A stretch of 64,000 bases of DNA from Ianthella basta (taxonomy: Eukaryota > Porifera > Demospongiae > Verongiida > Ianthellidae), in contig OZ025879.1 of assembly GCA_964019415.1 (NCBI GenBank), forward strand, positions 124,001-188,000, read 5' to 3'. This document shows, piece after piece, positions 40,631-59,828 of this stretch. Under the pieces are notes generated by a model. The model was not told where the DNA came from. It saw nothing but the letters and a program-made list of their open reading frames with translations, and ran no database searches. Within the stretch, counting starts at the first letter, position 1. Each line of letters begins with the position of its first letter. Made by a program: the position numbers and the translations under genes.

Positions 40631-41609
40631 CTAAGTGGACCTGGCAGTAGACTTGGCTTTCTTCTTCCTCCGCTGGTACACCTTCTTGCTGCCGGTGGTG
40701 CCATGTTTGGTATAGTCCTTCCACAGCACAGGGAACTGGGCGTGCCTTGGGTCTGAGTAGTTTGCAAAAGGCGCTCTAACCCTCTTAGCTGGTCTATGCA
40801 CCTTTGGTTCCCTGAAGGAGAGGTTGTCGGGTAGTTGGGCACTTTGGATGGAGGGGAAGGTCTTCTTTGGCTGTGTCGGCTCAAGTGAGGTGAAGTACTC
40901 ACGCACACTGTCCGCTGTCTTGAGCGAGTGCAGGGAAGGATTAGGAATGGTGTGAGAGTATATCCTCTCACAGGTCATCAACACCTGTCAATGTACAAAG
41001 GGACAGCGCTGTATACACAACAACAACAACAACAACAACAACATTCACATAGCACCTCTACCTTGGTCCGGCTGACAGGGTCCAACTCCCCACCACCACA
41101 CGACCCCAACAAGGTGTCCAACTGCTGTTGCTTGGTTTGCATCTGACAGGGGGCATCCTCAGTCCTGAGGGTTCAACAGAGGGAGACATGACACTGCCAT
41201 ATAAGGACTGATAACATACCCTACAGGCATTGATGTCTTCATCGGGGAAGGGGCAGGGGATACACACACCTCCCCCCTCCCCTCATCGTTACAGTTGATC
41301 TAATGTTATTCATGTGAAAAGGGGAATGGTTTTCAACAGGATGCCACGTCATCCAAGGGTGCAGTGTATAGAAGAATGAAGGGTGGTCATCGTCCTAGAT
41401 TCCTTTTGCGGCTGACGAATGAGCTCACCCATCATCATCGAAAAATGCGAGATGTGTTAAAGCGACACCTCCTACCTCTGGTTCTGTTCAGCTAATACTT
41501 TCGCCTCTGTACGAGCCTCTTCTCCGAAGAGAAGCCGTTGCAGCCATGAACTGGAGCCGCGGGTCTGCAGACAGAGCAAACGGCATAAATGTACTCTAGC
41601 AGCCGCCAT
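40631..41609 (-). CDS. MRPL50: Mitochondrial large-subunit ribosomal protein mL50
   Basis: Minus-strand exons 41476-41609, 41062-41164, 40631-40984 (TAG), phases 2/0, 196 aa. The N-terminus MAAARVHLCRLLCLQTRGSS is Arg-rich with no acids, as expected for import into mitochondria. VSRTKVLMTCERIYSHTIPN followed by PSLHSLKTADSVREYFTS and LPDNLSF matches the helical acyl-carrier-like core of mL50 (human ...[21 protein letters not shown]...LPPNLKI). A C-terminal extension of about 60 residues ending KKVYQRRKKKAKSTARST is strongly basic and is not in human mL50 (158 aa); contact with rRNA is an inference. The ATG sits inside a YY1-like AAAATGGCGGC. The start is 154 bp from the TRAF start. Confidence 0.75.
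40998..41043. repeat. (CAA)n microsatellite
   Basis: ACAACAACAACAACAACAAC-type tract in intron 40985-41061 of mL50. Confidence 0.9.
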
Positions 41610-41763
41610 TTTAAACATGTACGTAATGTAGATATATTTAGTACTAAAGGGACGAGGTTAGGGGATTTTTTCCGGATTTTCCCGGATTTCTCTGGATTCT
41701 CCCCGGATTCTTTAGGGATACTAATAACAGCAGTTTCGGAGTTTACGCCTTGCAAGTTAGCTG
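41610..41763. promoter_or_regulatory. Bidirectional promoter of mL50 (-) and TRAF (+)
   Basis: 154 bp separate the start codons. On the minus strand the mL50 start lies in AAAATGGCGGC (41603-41613), a YY1-type site overlapping the ATG. At about 41668-41715 CCGGATT or TGGATT is repeated four times in about 45 bp. Both are sequence observations; binding is not shown. Confidence 0.55.
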
Positions 41764-48372
<6,609 letters not shown>

Positions 48373-49147
48373 CAATGTGAGCAACCTAGATGGGCAATTT
48401 ATTAAATTATTAGTTTTTTCCAATTTAGAAGTTACTCAGTGGAATCAATCAACAACCTAGTGTAATTGGATGGACGTCTTCGTCATCAACATCATGAGAT
48501 GGGGTCTAACGATTGTGATAAATTATGAGTAACTTTTTATTTGTGATCAAGACAGTGTTATGGCTAGTAATTTCTTTTCGTATACATTTAGTAATTTCTC
48601 ATTTATTAAGTATTATTTTGGGTGGGAGTTTACCTAAAGATTAAAGTCATTGGATTAATAAGTTTCTGTAACTTGCAGCAGATACACAGTCAATAGGTTT
48701 CCAGTTCACTTTGGATCTACATTATGTACACGCGCGCCACACTGACGCATCTCTTCTGCCTTGCTCATGCAGGGTGCGCACAGCTGATGGAGGGGCGAAC
48801 TGTGATTGAAGTTCATTGGTTGCTGTGCGCGGTGTGGAAGAAAAGATCGCCCCGCCATTATTTGAAGGCTGTTATTTGTATGCTCGTTAGTCTATGGCTG
48901 CTGTATATGTATACAATCTTTGCATTTATTAGAGATGCGGCGGCTTCCCTTTTACTATGATTTGCATGCATGCATACACAAGTGCCATCTGATTGTATTA
49001 TAAACGACCATTTCTACACTTTACAGTCATTTACTCTTTGAAGTATTGTACTTTCGTATGATCGTCGTGGCTGCGCCATTTTTAGGGCGTGGCAATGCAT
49101 ATGTGTGCTGCTCAGTCCGTTGGGGGCGTTTCCGCTTGCAGAGCAAG

Positions 49148-49377
49148 ATGCCCGGGCGAAGGCCCGTCCCATACTCCAGCTCCCCGCCTGATTACCCCAC
49201 TTTCAAGAGGGAACCCAGCGTACTGGAGATAGCCGCGCGGCAGCTGGCCCCGCAGGAGCTGTCCATCTTCCAAGAAGGGCTGTACGATTATGAGAAGCGG
49301 CACAACCTCGAGGCGTTCGTGAAGTGCCTCGACTACGTACTCAACACCACACAGAAGCGACAGCTCATCTTCCCCAT
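49148..49377 (+). pseudogene. Truncated copy of whirlin exon 1
   Basis: Starts MPGRRPVPYSSSPPDYPTFK and follows whirlin residues 1-77 with about three substitutions. It breaks off at QLIFP, where copy B of the duplication begins. The frame then runs into TRAF sequence out of its normal frame and stops at 49447. Confidence 0.88.
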
Positions 49378-50563
49378 GTGGGCGTGTAAGCTCCATTTAC
49401 AGCCCACCCCACTACACTGGTCGTACGGGCTACAAGATGTGCATTAGAGCATATCTGAATGGAGACGGCATTGGAGAAAACAGCCACCTCTCCCTCTTCT
49501 TTGTCATCATGAAGGGAGAGTACGATCCACTCTTGGGATGGCCATTTGACCACAAGGTGGGCCTCACCACTCTACACACACATGTAGTCCATGGTCGCTG
49601 ACTCGGCTTCCTGGTTCCTTCCCTGTCCATGCCGCAGCTTACACCAAACCACACTACCATTTCACATGGACCTGAGCAAGTTAAACCTGGGTCTACCATT
49701 TCTAAATAATTGCTCTTCATGTAGCATTCAGGAAGTGGCCGGATATAGCGTTGAGAACTTGGGACTTTTGTATTATCGCTCCTTCTGTATTGTGGCTGCA
49801 CATGGGACGATTAGTTCACTTAGAGCAAGTGGAGACAAAGTGTCTAGTGGCACTGCCACATTAACTACAGCCATGCTGCATAGCTCCTAGGAGTTTTCAC
49901 TGGATGGTGTTCTTATTTTAGTAGCCAGCTAAGTAGTAACTTGCGCTTGTCAGTCCATAGGCAACCAATTTGACTGACACTTAACACTTCGTAACCCTGG
50001 TGGTTCACATCATACCCTTAAACCATGGCTATGTGTATGTTAACATGTTCAATCTGTTTATCTGGGTTCACCCCAGCTGGTGGCCAAGGTTGACACAGAT
50101 TGCAAAGTGTGATTGCTAGCCCCAATTTTAAACTAAAATCATAGAATGGACAATTACGTATAGGGCAGGGCTTGTGTGTCGCCACGCTTTGTAACCATCT
50201 TTAGTGTGTCCAAGGGCCAAGGGTTGGTCAGGTCCATGTGAAAGGGGTGCAAAGTGTGTGTGCAAACCTTGACATGCACTTTTCGATGGCATTCGTTATG
50301 CCCCCCCCCCCCCCCCCCCCCCCCCACTATCACTGCAGGTATCCCTCATCCTCATTGACCAAGAACGTAACAAGCACCTGGTACAGACCTTCAAACCCAA
50401 CCCAAGCTCCAGCAGTTTTCAACTGCCAAAGAGCGAGATGAATGTTGCCTCAGGGTGCCCACAGTTCTGCTCTCTGTCTGTCCTCAATGATCCCAGCTAT
50501 GTCAAGGATGACGTGATGTTTATCAAATCCATTGTCGATACCAGCAAAATTTCTCATCCCTAG
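49378..50563 (+). pseudogene. Duplicated 3' end of TRAF (MATH domain)
   Basis: Second copy of the end of TRAF exon 7 (to 49556) and exon 8 (50339-50563, TAG) with the splice sites kept. The reading frame is undamaged and only a few amino acids differ (for example YY to HY, and CALSVLSD to CSLSVLND). It has no start codon or upstream TRAF exons of its own, so expression would need splicing from TRAF exon 6 or an unusual start. Confidence 0.85.
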
Positions 50564-51543
50564 CAATGTGAGTAGCCTAGATGGACAATTTATTATTGTA
50601 ATAGGTTTTCCAATTATGCCTTAATCAACAACCACGACAACAGCAACCACCTACTATAATATGGTTGGACAGCGACAACAAAAAAAACAATGCTGATTGG
50701 GTCTTGACTACAAGGGGTGCTAAGTTACAATTATCATTTACCTTAAGATTTACTCCTTTATTAACTTATAAACTTTTCATTTATTTAATTTTGGTTGGGT
50801 TGGTTATTTAATTTTGGTTTGGGGAATTAGCCTTACGATTATAAATTATTGAGCTAGTATATAATTCATAGTGAAATGGGTTTTGAATTCTTTTAGGGTT
50901 TTTAAGTGCACGCGCCACACTGAATAACGCACCTCCTTTCCCTGCTTCTGTAGGGCGCACAGCTGAGTCGGGGCAAGCTTTGATTAAAGACGACAACGAT
51001 GTCAGCTTGCAGCTGTGCGCCGTGTGGAAGACCATAAATGGAGCAGGAACGACCCCGCCCGATCTTTTGACTCCGTTTACTTTAAAATGTATGAATTTAT
51101 TAGAGATGCGGCTGCTCCCTTTTATTTGCACGCACGCATACGCAACTGACACTGTAATGAGCATTTGTACACTTTACAGTCTACTCGCGCGTTGTACCTT
51201 CATGATGCATTGTACCTTCGTGTAGTGTCGTCGCTGTGCCATTTTTAGGGCGTGGCAATGCCGTATACTTCCATTGGGGGCGTAACCGCTTGAAAGGGGT
51301 GCAAAGCAGCAAGATGCCGGTGCGAAGGCCCGCCCCATACTCCAGCTCCCCGCCTGATTACCCCACTTTCAAGAGGGAACCCAGCGTACTGGAGATGGCC
51401 GCGCGGCAGCTGGCCCCGCAGGAGCTGTCCATCTTCCAAGAAGGGCTGTACGATTATGAGAAGCGGCACAACCTCGAGGCCTTCGTGAAGTGCCTCGACT
51501 ACGTCCTCAACACCACACAGAAGCGACAGCTCATCTTCCCCAT
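49378..51543. repeat. Tandem segmental duplication, copy B
   Basis: Equivalent to 47132-49377: position 49378 matches 47132 (GTGGGCGTGTAAGCTCC) and 51543 matches 49377. The intact whirlin gene starts within this copy. Confidence 0.93.
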
Positions 51544-52730
51544 CCTGAACAACGTTATTCGTCCAAGCGACCGCGCCAAGTTCAGTCAGCTCCTTATTCG
51601 CTACGGACTTGCTGTCCCGGCGCAGCAGGAGACACGCACCCCTCGCAAGAGCAGCCCCGTCAAACGCAGCCAATGGAGTCCTCCCTACCCCTCGCCTCCG
51701 CACAAGGCCCAGTTAAAGAAGGTACAGATTAAGCAGGACGCTAGCGGAGAGTGGGGCTTCGACATCAGGGGAGGTGCCGAGCACGGAGTGGGCGTGTTCG
51801 TGTCTTGGGTGGACCCAGGCTCCGCCGCAGACCGAGCGGGGGTGAAGCCGGGCGACCAAATCGTCAAGGCTAACGGGACCAGTTTCGAGACTATCACTCA
51901 CTATGACGCAGTAGAGGTACGTCCCAACACTCTCCACCCCACTACCACCTGACTCCCTTCAAAGCTCTCCATGTGGTGTTTCTCTGCAGCTCATCCGCAG
52001 TGCAAGCAAGCTCCGGCTGACGATCTCGTCACAGGGCATGTTGCCAATGGACCACAGCCTCACTCCCCACATGTACCGGTGGGTGGATGCACACGGGCGG
52101 CCTAGCACTCCCCCACCAGAACGACACCTCATGCTAAGTCGTAGTCCCTCAGGCCAACTGGACCCCAGAGTGTACCAGGAGCCAGACGTGCAGAAGGTGG
52201 GGTGGCAACAGAGTGTTAATATATTGGGCACAGTTCTACCGCCCACCCCTGCCCCACCCCTGCCCCACTCTCTCTGCAGGTCAACCTATTCCTCCAGATG
52301 GGTGATGGGTATGGGCTTAGCATTCGCGGTGGGATTGAGCATGGACTGGGTGTCTATGTGTCCTTTGTGGAGCCTGGCTCCATGGCGGCCATCAATGGAG
52401 TCAAGGTGAGTGGTGGGCAGGGCAGGCCTGAAGCGGGGGAGGTTACAATTGGTGTCCCTCCTTGACAGATGGGTGACCAGATACTGGAGGTGAATGGCAT
52501 CAACTTCCTCAGCATCACCCACGACGACGCTGCCAAGATACTCAAGTGAGCCACACCTAGCTGTGAGGAGCAAGCAGCTGCACACATCACTCTCAGTAGC
52601 AGAGATACTTTCCCCAACTGTTAGCGACTGAGTGCTTCAGTCAGCACACTGGCACACCGACTGTCAGATTGAGAGAGTGTAGTGATTCCACTCCACCCCT
52701 AAGTGTCATATTCTACTCCACTGCCTGTCC

Positions 52731-52781
<51 letters not shown>

Positions 52782-53888
52782 GTCCTCCCAGATGCTGGTG
52801 ATGACTGTCCGCCACATCAATAAACTGCCCCACTCCAAGCTGCCACAGTACGGCCAGACCCAGTGGCAGCGCATGTCTCCTGAACAGAGGCTACCAGAAG
52901 ACTTCCCTGAGCACAGGTCAGTGGGACCAGGGGCAGTGAAGTGTTAGTATGCAAGTTACAAGGTGTTTAGTGATGTTGTTCCACTTCCCCTTCTCCTCCT
53001 CTCACATGTGCACTCTTTGATGCAGACCTAAGGAACCCACCAGAACCGTATGTTCGCACACTCCTGGCTACCCTTGTGAAGAGAGTCTTTGCACTGTTCA
53101 AAACATCATGTGCTCCCTCTCTGTCTCCCTCCCTCTCCCCTCCCCCTCCCTCTCTCCTTCCTCCCTCCCTCCCTCCCTCCCTCCCCCTCCCCTCCCTCCC
53201 TCTCCCCTCCCCTCCCTCCCTCTCCCCTCCCCTCCCCTCTCCTCCCAGATGTTTGCCAAAGGTGTGGGGACACAGGTGATGCACAAGAAGCAGCGAATGG
53301 GCCAGACCTCAGCACGCCACATGATGCTGGAGCTGGCACGCAGCCTGCTGTCCCACAACGAGTGGAAGACCTTCTCCTACTACTTGGACCAGTACGACGG
53401 AGAGAAGATTGGAGTGGATGACTTTGTCACGGCCTTGCTTCGTCTTTTGGACACAGACGAGAAGGTGAGGCAAGAGCACTGCTGAGAGTACTGTGGCCCT
53501 CTGGTCCAGCCCCTCCCCCTCCTGTGACATGCAGAAGGGACTACTGTCAGAGGTGCGGCCTGTGATAGCAGCACGAGACCTGGATCGGTTCAACGAGCTC
53601 ACCGTCCATGCTGAAATAGCTGCTCGCAATGTAAGTGGGCATGCTCTCTCTCAATCATTGTCACATTGTGTTGAGCAATTAGCTGTTGTCCTCTTGCAGC
53701 GGATGGCCACAGGGGGAGGGTCCAAGGACTCCCTGGGGGCCTCCTCCACTAGTTCTGGATCACCAGATGACATCCCAGGTCTGTCTGAAAACTTCACCAT
53801 GAAGAGCAAGACAGCCAAGCAGTCAGGGATGTACACTGTGAGTGTGACTGTGAGTGTGCACATGTACAAAGTACACACATGTGTGTGT

Positions 53889-53969
<81 letters not shown>

Positions 53970-56900
53970 TGTATTGCACATAACATATGTTGGTTGGAGA
54001 TGAGTCTACTGGTTTGTGTGTGTGCTACTGCTCGGCAGGTGCAGGGTTCAAACTCTGAGGGAGACAGTAGCCCGTACACTGCAGTGAAGGTCACCAATTA
54101 CAATGTGAACAACAACTCGGTGAGCTTCACATGCACCACTGAGTGACCTGGCGTGTTGAGTGTGTCCCAACCTCCTGCCCTCTCCCTCTCCCCATTCGTT
54201 ACTGTCATTGAATGTAGATGCTGCTCGAAGGTGATGCCACTCTTACTCCAGGCAAGGCGTCAAAGGTAGACAGCTCTGTGGCTCGAGTGAAGAAGACTGG
54301 GGCTAAGCCAGTAAGATGAACTGTAGGCAGTGAGGCAGCTAATGGCTATTGACCACTGTACCTTCCCCCATAGAGCGGCACTCCCATCTTCCGCGCCCCT
54401 CCCCCACCATCAACCCCACCCACCCAGCCTAAGCGGCCCACCGCCTCTCCACAGCTTGAAGCAGGCGGCGGCCATACCAGCACTCCACAGGGGACAGAGT
54501 CCCCAGACCCCAAGGGCACGCTCACCACCACACTGCAGGAGAGGAGGAAACGGGTGAACCCTGGCAGCTTTGTGTGAGTTTGCACTGGTACCAGTGCATG
54601 GGGGCACGTGGTGTGTAGTTGACAGCCTGTCCTCCTCCCCCCCCAGCAAGAGGCCAGGTGAGCCTGACATGCATGAGGAGACATGGGAGGAGACCTGGAA
54701 TGAAACCACTTTGAGTACCATCCACCCAGCGGGACACAGTCAGCAGGAGACTCCCCCAGGGGTGAGTGGTGGGGTGAGTGGTGGGGTGAGTGGCAGGGTG
54801 AGTGGCGGGGTGAGTGGCGGGGTGAGTGGCGGGGTGAGTGGCGGGGTGAGTGGTGGGGTGAGTGGTGGGGTGAGTGGTGGGGGTGGGTGGTGGGGTGAGT
54901 GGCAGGGTGAGTAGTGGGGTGGGTGACGGGGTGAGTGGTGGGGGTGAGTGGTGGGGTGAGTGGTGGGGTGAGTGGCAGGGTGAGTAGTGGGGTGGGTGAC
55001 GGGGTGAGTGGTGGGGTGAGTGGTGGGGTGAGTAGTGGGGTGGGTGGTGGGGTGAGTGGCAGGGTGAGTAGTGGGGTGAGTGGCGGGGTGAGTGGCGGGG
55101 TGAGTAGTGGGGTGAGTGGTGGGGTGAGTGGCGGGGTGGGTGGTGGGGTGAGTGGCAGGGTGAGTAGTGGGGTGAGTGGCGGGGTGAGTGGCGGGGTGAG
55201 TGGTGGGGTGAGTGGCGGGGTGAGTGGTGGGGTGGGTGGTGGGGTGAGTGGCAGGGTGAGTAGTGGGGTGGGTGACGGGGTGAGTGGCAGGGTGAGTAGT
55301 GGGGTGGGTGGTGGGGTGAGTGGCAGGGTGAGTAGTGGGGTGAGTGGCAGGGTGAGTAGTGGGGTGAGTGGCGGGGTGGGTGGTGGGGTGAGTGGCAGGG
55401 TGAGTGGTGGGGTGAGTGGCGGGGTGAGTAGTGGGGTGAGTGGCAGGGTGAGTAGTGGGGTGAGTGGCGGGGTGAGTGGCGGGGTGGGTGGTGGGGTGAG
55501 TGGCAGGGTGAGTAGTGGGGTGAGTGGCGGGGTGAGTGGCGGGGTGAGTGGCGGGGTGGGTGGCGGGGTGAGTAGTGGGGGTGAGTGGCGGGGTGGGTGG
55601 TGGGGTGAGTGGCAGGGTGAGTAGTGGGGTGGGTGACGGGGTGAGTGGTGGGGGTGAGTGGCGGGGTGAGTGGCGGGGTGAGTGGCAGGGTGAGTGGCGG
55701 GGTGAGTGGCGGGGTGAGTGGCGGGGTGAGTAGTGGGGTGAGTGGCGGGGTGAGTGGCGGGGTGGGTGGCGGGGTGAGTGGCGGAGTGAGTGGCGGGGTG
55801 AGTAGTGGGGTGAGTGGCGGGTGTTCTGGGTATACTGGCTGCTACCTCTCTGTGTATGCCCACTCCTGCAGCCCAAGGCACAGGAGCACGTCAATGGGGC
55901 TAGTGATGATGAGCCACAACTTAAGGGGCTGCATCACCATGGTGATGGTGACACTGCAGAAGAAAGAGGTTTATCAATGGAAAAAGTGCGAGCAATGGAG
56001 GAGAAAATTACTCGAGAGGCCGAGGAGAGGGCTCGGCGAGAGTTTCAGGAGCTTCTGTCAAGAGAGAGGGAGGATTTGTTGCAGAAGCAAGAGGAAGAGC
56101 GTTCACGCTGGCTTAATGAAGAACGATTGCGTTGGCAGGAGGAAGAACGTGGACGGCTGCAAGAGGAAGAACGTGCACGGCTGCAAGAGATGGAGCGTGT
56201 GCGCCGTGAACAGGAGGTGACTCGCATGGAGGAGGAGGAGCAAGAGAGGATTGCTTTGGAGGAGCAGATCAGGCAGGAGGCTCACGAGTCAATCAAGAAA
56301 CAGTATGAGACTCTTCTGAAGCAAGAAGCAGATGAGCGTGCAAGGTTGGCAGCTGAGGTGGAGGCCCGCCGGGCAGCTGAGGAGCGTCTCGAGGCTCAAC
56401 TTAGGAACGAGGAGGAGGAGAGAGCAAGACGTGTGGAGGAGGAGAAACAAGGCCAGGAGGCAGAGCAGAGGAAGTGGGAGGCAGAGTGGGCCAGACTAGA
56501 AGAAGAGAAGCTACGTCTGAAGGAAGAGCAGCAGAGAGATCGTGATGAGGCTGCTAGGAGGGAGGCAGAGCAAGAAACTGAAAGACTGCGACAAATGGCT
56601 GAAGAACAGAGGATGAATGAGGAACGACGGCAAGAGGAGGAAAGGTTAAGACATTTGGAGGAGGAGCAAAGGCAGAAGGAAGAGAATGACAGAGCCCTAG
56701 AGAGGCAACGTAGGCAAGAGGCTGCGGACAAACAGGCTCGAGAAGAAGCCGAGAGGAAAGCTGCAGAGAACTCCAAGAGAGAACAGGAGGAGGCTGAGAG
56801 GAGGCAGAGGGAGGAGGCTGAGAGGAGACAGAGGGAGGAGTCAGAGAGGAGACAGAGGGAGGAGTCTGAGAGGAGACAGAGGGAGGAGGATGAGAGGAGA

Positions 56901-57339
56901 CAGAGGGAGGAAGCCCAGAGGACAGAAAGAGGGGCAAATCAGCAGTCACAGACTGTGCATTCTGTTTTGACAGTGCGACACGAGAAGGTGAAGCTTGGTG
57001 ATGGCTCCCCTAGACCCGGTGGAAGTCGTCAGGCAGTGAAGGGTGTGAGGGAGGATGTAGCCCGGGCCGTGGCTGTGGCCCAGGACCGCACAAAGTACAA
57101 TGAACTCCTGTCTCGGCGACTGGGGAAGAAACCGGAGACTGGCAGTCGGTCCTTCAAAGAATTCACCAACCTCAAAGGTGAAGTGCTAACTGTGGAGATC
57201 CGCAAGACCACCAAGAGACTGGGCATTGCCATTGTGGGAGGGAGCGACTCAAAGATTAAAGTTATCAAGATCAAAGAGATTACTGTAAGTGTGTCTGGGG
57301 TGGGGTGTGGTCCATACATGTTTAGGTATATGGGAGTGA

Positions 57340-57414
<75 letters not shown>

Positions 57415-57627
57415 ACGCATGATGTGTGTGTATTGTGCTCTCTGCAGCCCGGCTGTTGTGCGGCCCTGACAGGAGTGGGGCTGCGTGTGGGGCAGCAGAT
57501 CTTGTCTGTGAACGAGAAGTCCCTCTTCAACCTCCAACACAAGGAGGGGGCCATTGCCATCAAGAATGCCTTTGACAGCACTGACAAAGTCATGAAGCTC
57601 ACTGTTCTGGACCCCTCAGACGACTAA
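51314..57627 (+). CDS. WHRN: Whirlin homologue (HHD-PDZ-PDZ-HHD-coil-PDZ scaffold)
   Basis: Fifteen exons: 51314-51916, 51990-52196, 52280-52405, 52469-52545, 52782-52916, 53026-53047, 53249-53464, 53535-53630, 53700-53837, 54039-54119, 54218-54310, 54374-54573, 54647-54761, 55872-57284, 57448-57627 (TAA); phases agree, 1233 aa (human whirlin 907). Order: harmonin-homology domain 1 (residues 15-110), PDZ1 (WGFDIRGGAEHGVGVFVSWV), PDZ2 (YGLSIRGGIEHGLGVYVSFV), harmonin-homology domain 2 (ARSLLSHNEWKTFSYYLDQY...LLSEVRPVIAARDLDRF), Pro-rich linker, a 350-residue Glu/Arg helix, PDZ3 (KRLGIAIVGGSDSKIKVIKI). Whirlin scaffolds stereocilia tips and the Usher complex at photoreceptor cilia. Its presence outside bilaterians suggests an older role in microvilli or cilia (inference). 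Exon 6 is a 22-nt microexon. The long charged helix replaces the shorter human linker. Confidence 0.92.
52734..52779. repeat. (GT)n microsatellite, whirlin intron
   Basis: The tract runs right into the acceptor AG of exon 5 at 52781. Confidence 0.93.
53105..53245. repeat. (CTCCC)n pyrimidine tract, whirlin intron
   Basis: About 140 nt of CTCCCTCC/CCCCTCC directly before the acceptor of exon 7, acting as an extreme polypyrimidine tract. Confidence 0.9.
53879..53967. repeat. (GT)n microsatellite, whirlin intron
   Basis: Begins about 40 nt after the donor at 53838. Confidence 0.95.
54762..55828. repeat. 1.07-kb 12-bp splice-donor minisatellite, whirlin intron
   Basis: About 88 units of GTGAGTGGCGGG / GTGAGTGGTGGG / GTGAGTAGTGGG / GTGGGTGGTGGG. 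The first unit is the donor of exon 13 (CCAGGG|GTGAGT). The array stops 43 nt before the acceptor at 55871. Confidence 0.97.
57344..57414. repeat. (GT)n microsatellite, last whirlin intron
   Basis: Lies between donor 57285 and acceptor 57447. Confidence 0.95.
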
Positions 57628-58517
<890 letters not shown>

Positions 58518-59768
58518 CTAGTCCCTTCTCAGTGGCACATTGATCTCCTCTGTGCCCGTCCCTGTGATGATGTGGACCACCACTCCATCCCCAGTGTAGA
58601 TGTCCCTCTCGGCAGCAGCAGTGAACACATCCTTGACCAGGGACACAGCCTTCTCCACTGTGAGCGGTGGCTGCTCTTCCACACTTTGGTTCTTGAAGCC
58701 AATCTGTACGTGGAGCAAACAGTGACCAGTGCTCACTAGCACCCTGTGTACGACAGGGGGGTGGGGTGGGGTGGGGGGAGGGGCAGGTGAGCCTTACCTG
58801 GTTGTCTAGGAGGGGCTGCAGCATCGAGGCAGCTGAGCCTCCTGCGCGATAGACCTCACGCTCATACGAGCCAACAGGGTCAAAACTGAATACGCAGCCC
58901 TTGCCTGCACAATACGTAGTAGTGGTGCGGTCACATGACAACCATGTGACTCAGCATTAGGTGCCATGCAATGTCACATGACAAGCCCCACCTTCTGCAT
59001 CCAGCCCTGCGAGGATGTTGTATGTGTAGTAAGGGAAGAACCTCCGATAGTACAGCATGGTGGAGAGCATTTGAGCCACTGCCACGATACTAGGGGGGGG
59101 GGGGGGGGGGAGGGGAGGGGGGAGGGGAGGGGGCAGTGTAATAGCACTGGCACCGGTGTGTTGGTACATTGATGGTGTTAGTAGTTTGGGCAAACCTCAT
59201 TTTCTTATGGTGGTCCTGTTCAAACACCTGCAAACATGTGGGCACCACGTTATCATATGACTGTCATGTGACTGTCATGTGACCCAATGTGCAAACCTGA
59301 GCACGCATCTGTATCCGTTTCACTAGAGTCAGCACATCACCATGGAAACCACAACAGCCAAGTACAATCTTGTCATCCCTGTGTAATGAGACAGAAGCAG
59401 TTCGGTCATCATTAGAGGGAAGGGCTGGCAACAAGTGAAGTAGGGCAGAGGGAGGGACTGAGCTGGCCACTCCTGGCAAAAGCTCCGACTCACAGGTTGT
59501 ACGTCTTTGGCGTGTCCCTCGAGTGGATCATGTACCCTTCGCTCAGACGCGTGTCTGAAGCAATGACTGCAAAGTTATCGCCAGCTATGGCCAGAATGGT
59601 TCTAAAGGGAATATGGACGATGCATGTACCGACAGACGCATCGACAGACACAATGGACAAGTGACCTACATGTAACTAGATTGGAAATACTAGATCGAAG
59701 GTTACTAACCCTCCATTGAAGGCGTACGGCTGGAACTGGTGCTCCTTGGGCACCCTATAGTCCTCCAT
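58518..59768 (-). CDS. PSMB1: 20S proteasome subunit beta type-1 (beta 6)
   Basis: Seven minus-strand exons: 59710-59768, 59494-59601, 59297-59378, 59196-59227, 58992-59089, 58798-58904, 58518-58703 (TAG), all phases matching, 223 aa (human 241). A short propeptide [20 protein letters not shown] precedes [20 protein letters not shown]. The rest follows human PSMB1 closely: [69 protein letters not shown]. This beta subunit is a structural, non-catalytic member of the inner ring of the 20S core in nucleus and cytosol. The propeptide is about 10 residues shorter than in human. The start codon lies 60 bp from the LSM2 start on the other strand. Confidence 0.96.
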
Positions 59769-59828
59769 TTTGCTGCGTTGTACACGTCATACGTCATCGA
59801 CATTAGGGAAATCCCCGTACCAGAGACC
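59769..59828. promoter_or_regulatory. 60-bp bidirectional promoter of PSMB1 (-) and LSM2 (+)
   Basis: Everything between the two ATGs is 60 bp. It contains CACGTCATACGTCATCG at about 59784-59800, two overlapping CRE/ATF-like ACGTCA cores. No TATA box. Both 5' UTRs must be very short or start inside the opposite gene. Confidence 0.7.

Noticed and set aside
49046-49447. 133-codon ORF joining whirlin exon 1 to TRAF sequence
   Set aside because: The TRAF part is out of its natural frame and ends after about 24 codons. It is a junction artefact of the tandem duplication, not a designed fusion.
54346-55894. Long minus-strand frames of THPATHPTTHP repeats
   Set aside because: Reverse strand of the 12-bp donor array in a whirlin intron.
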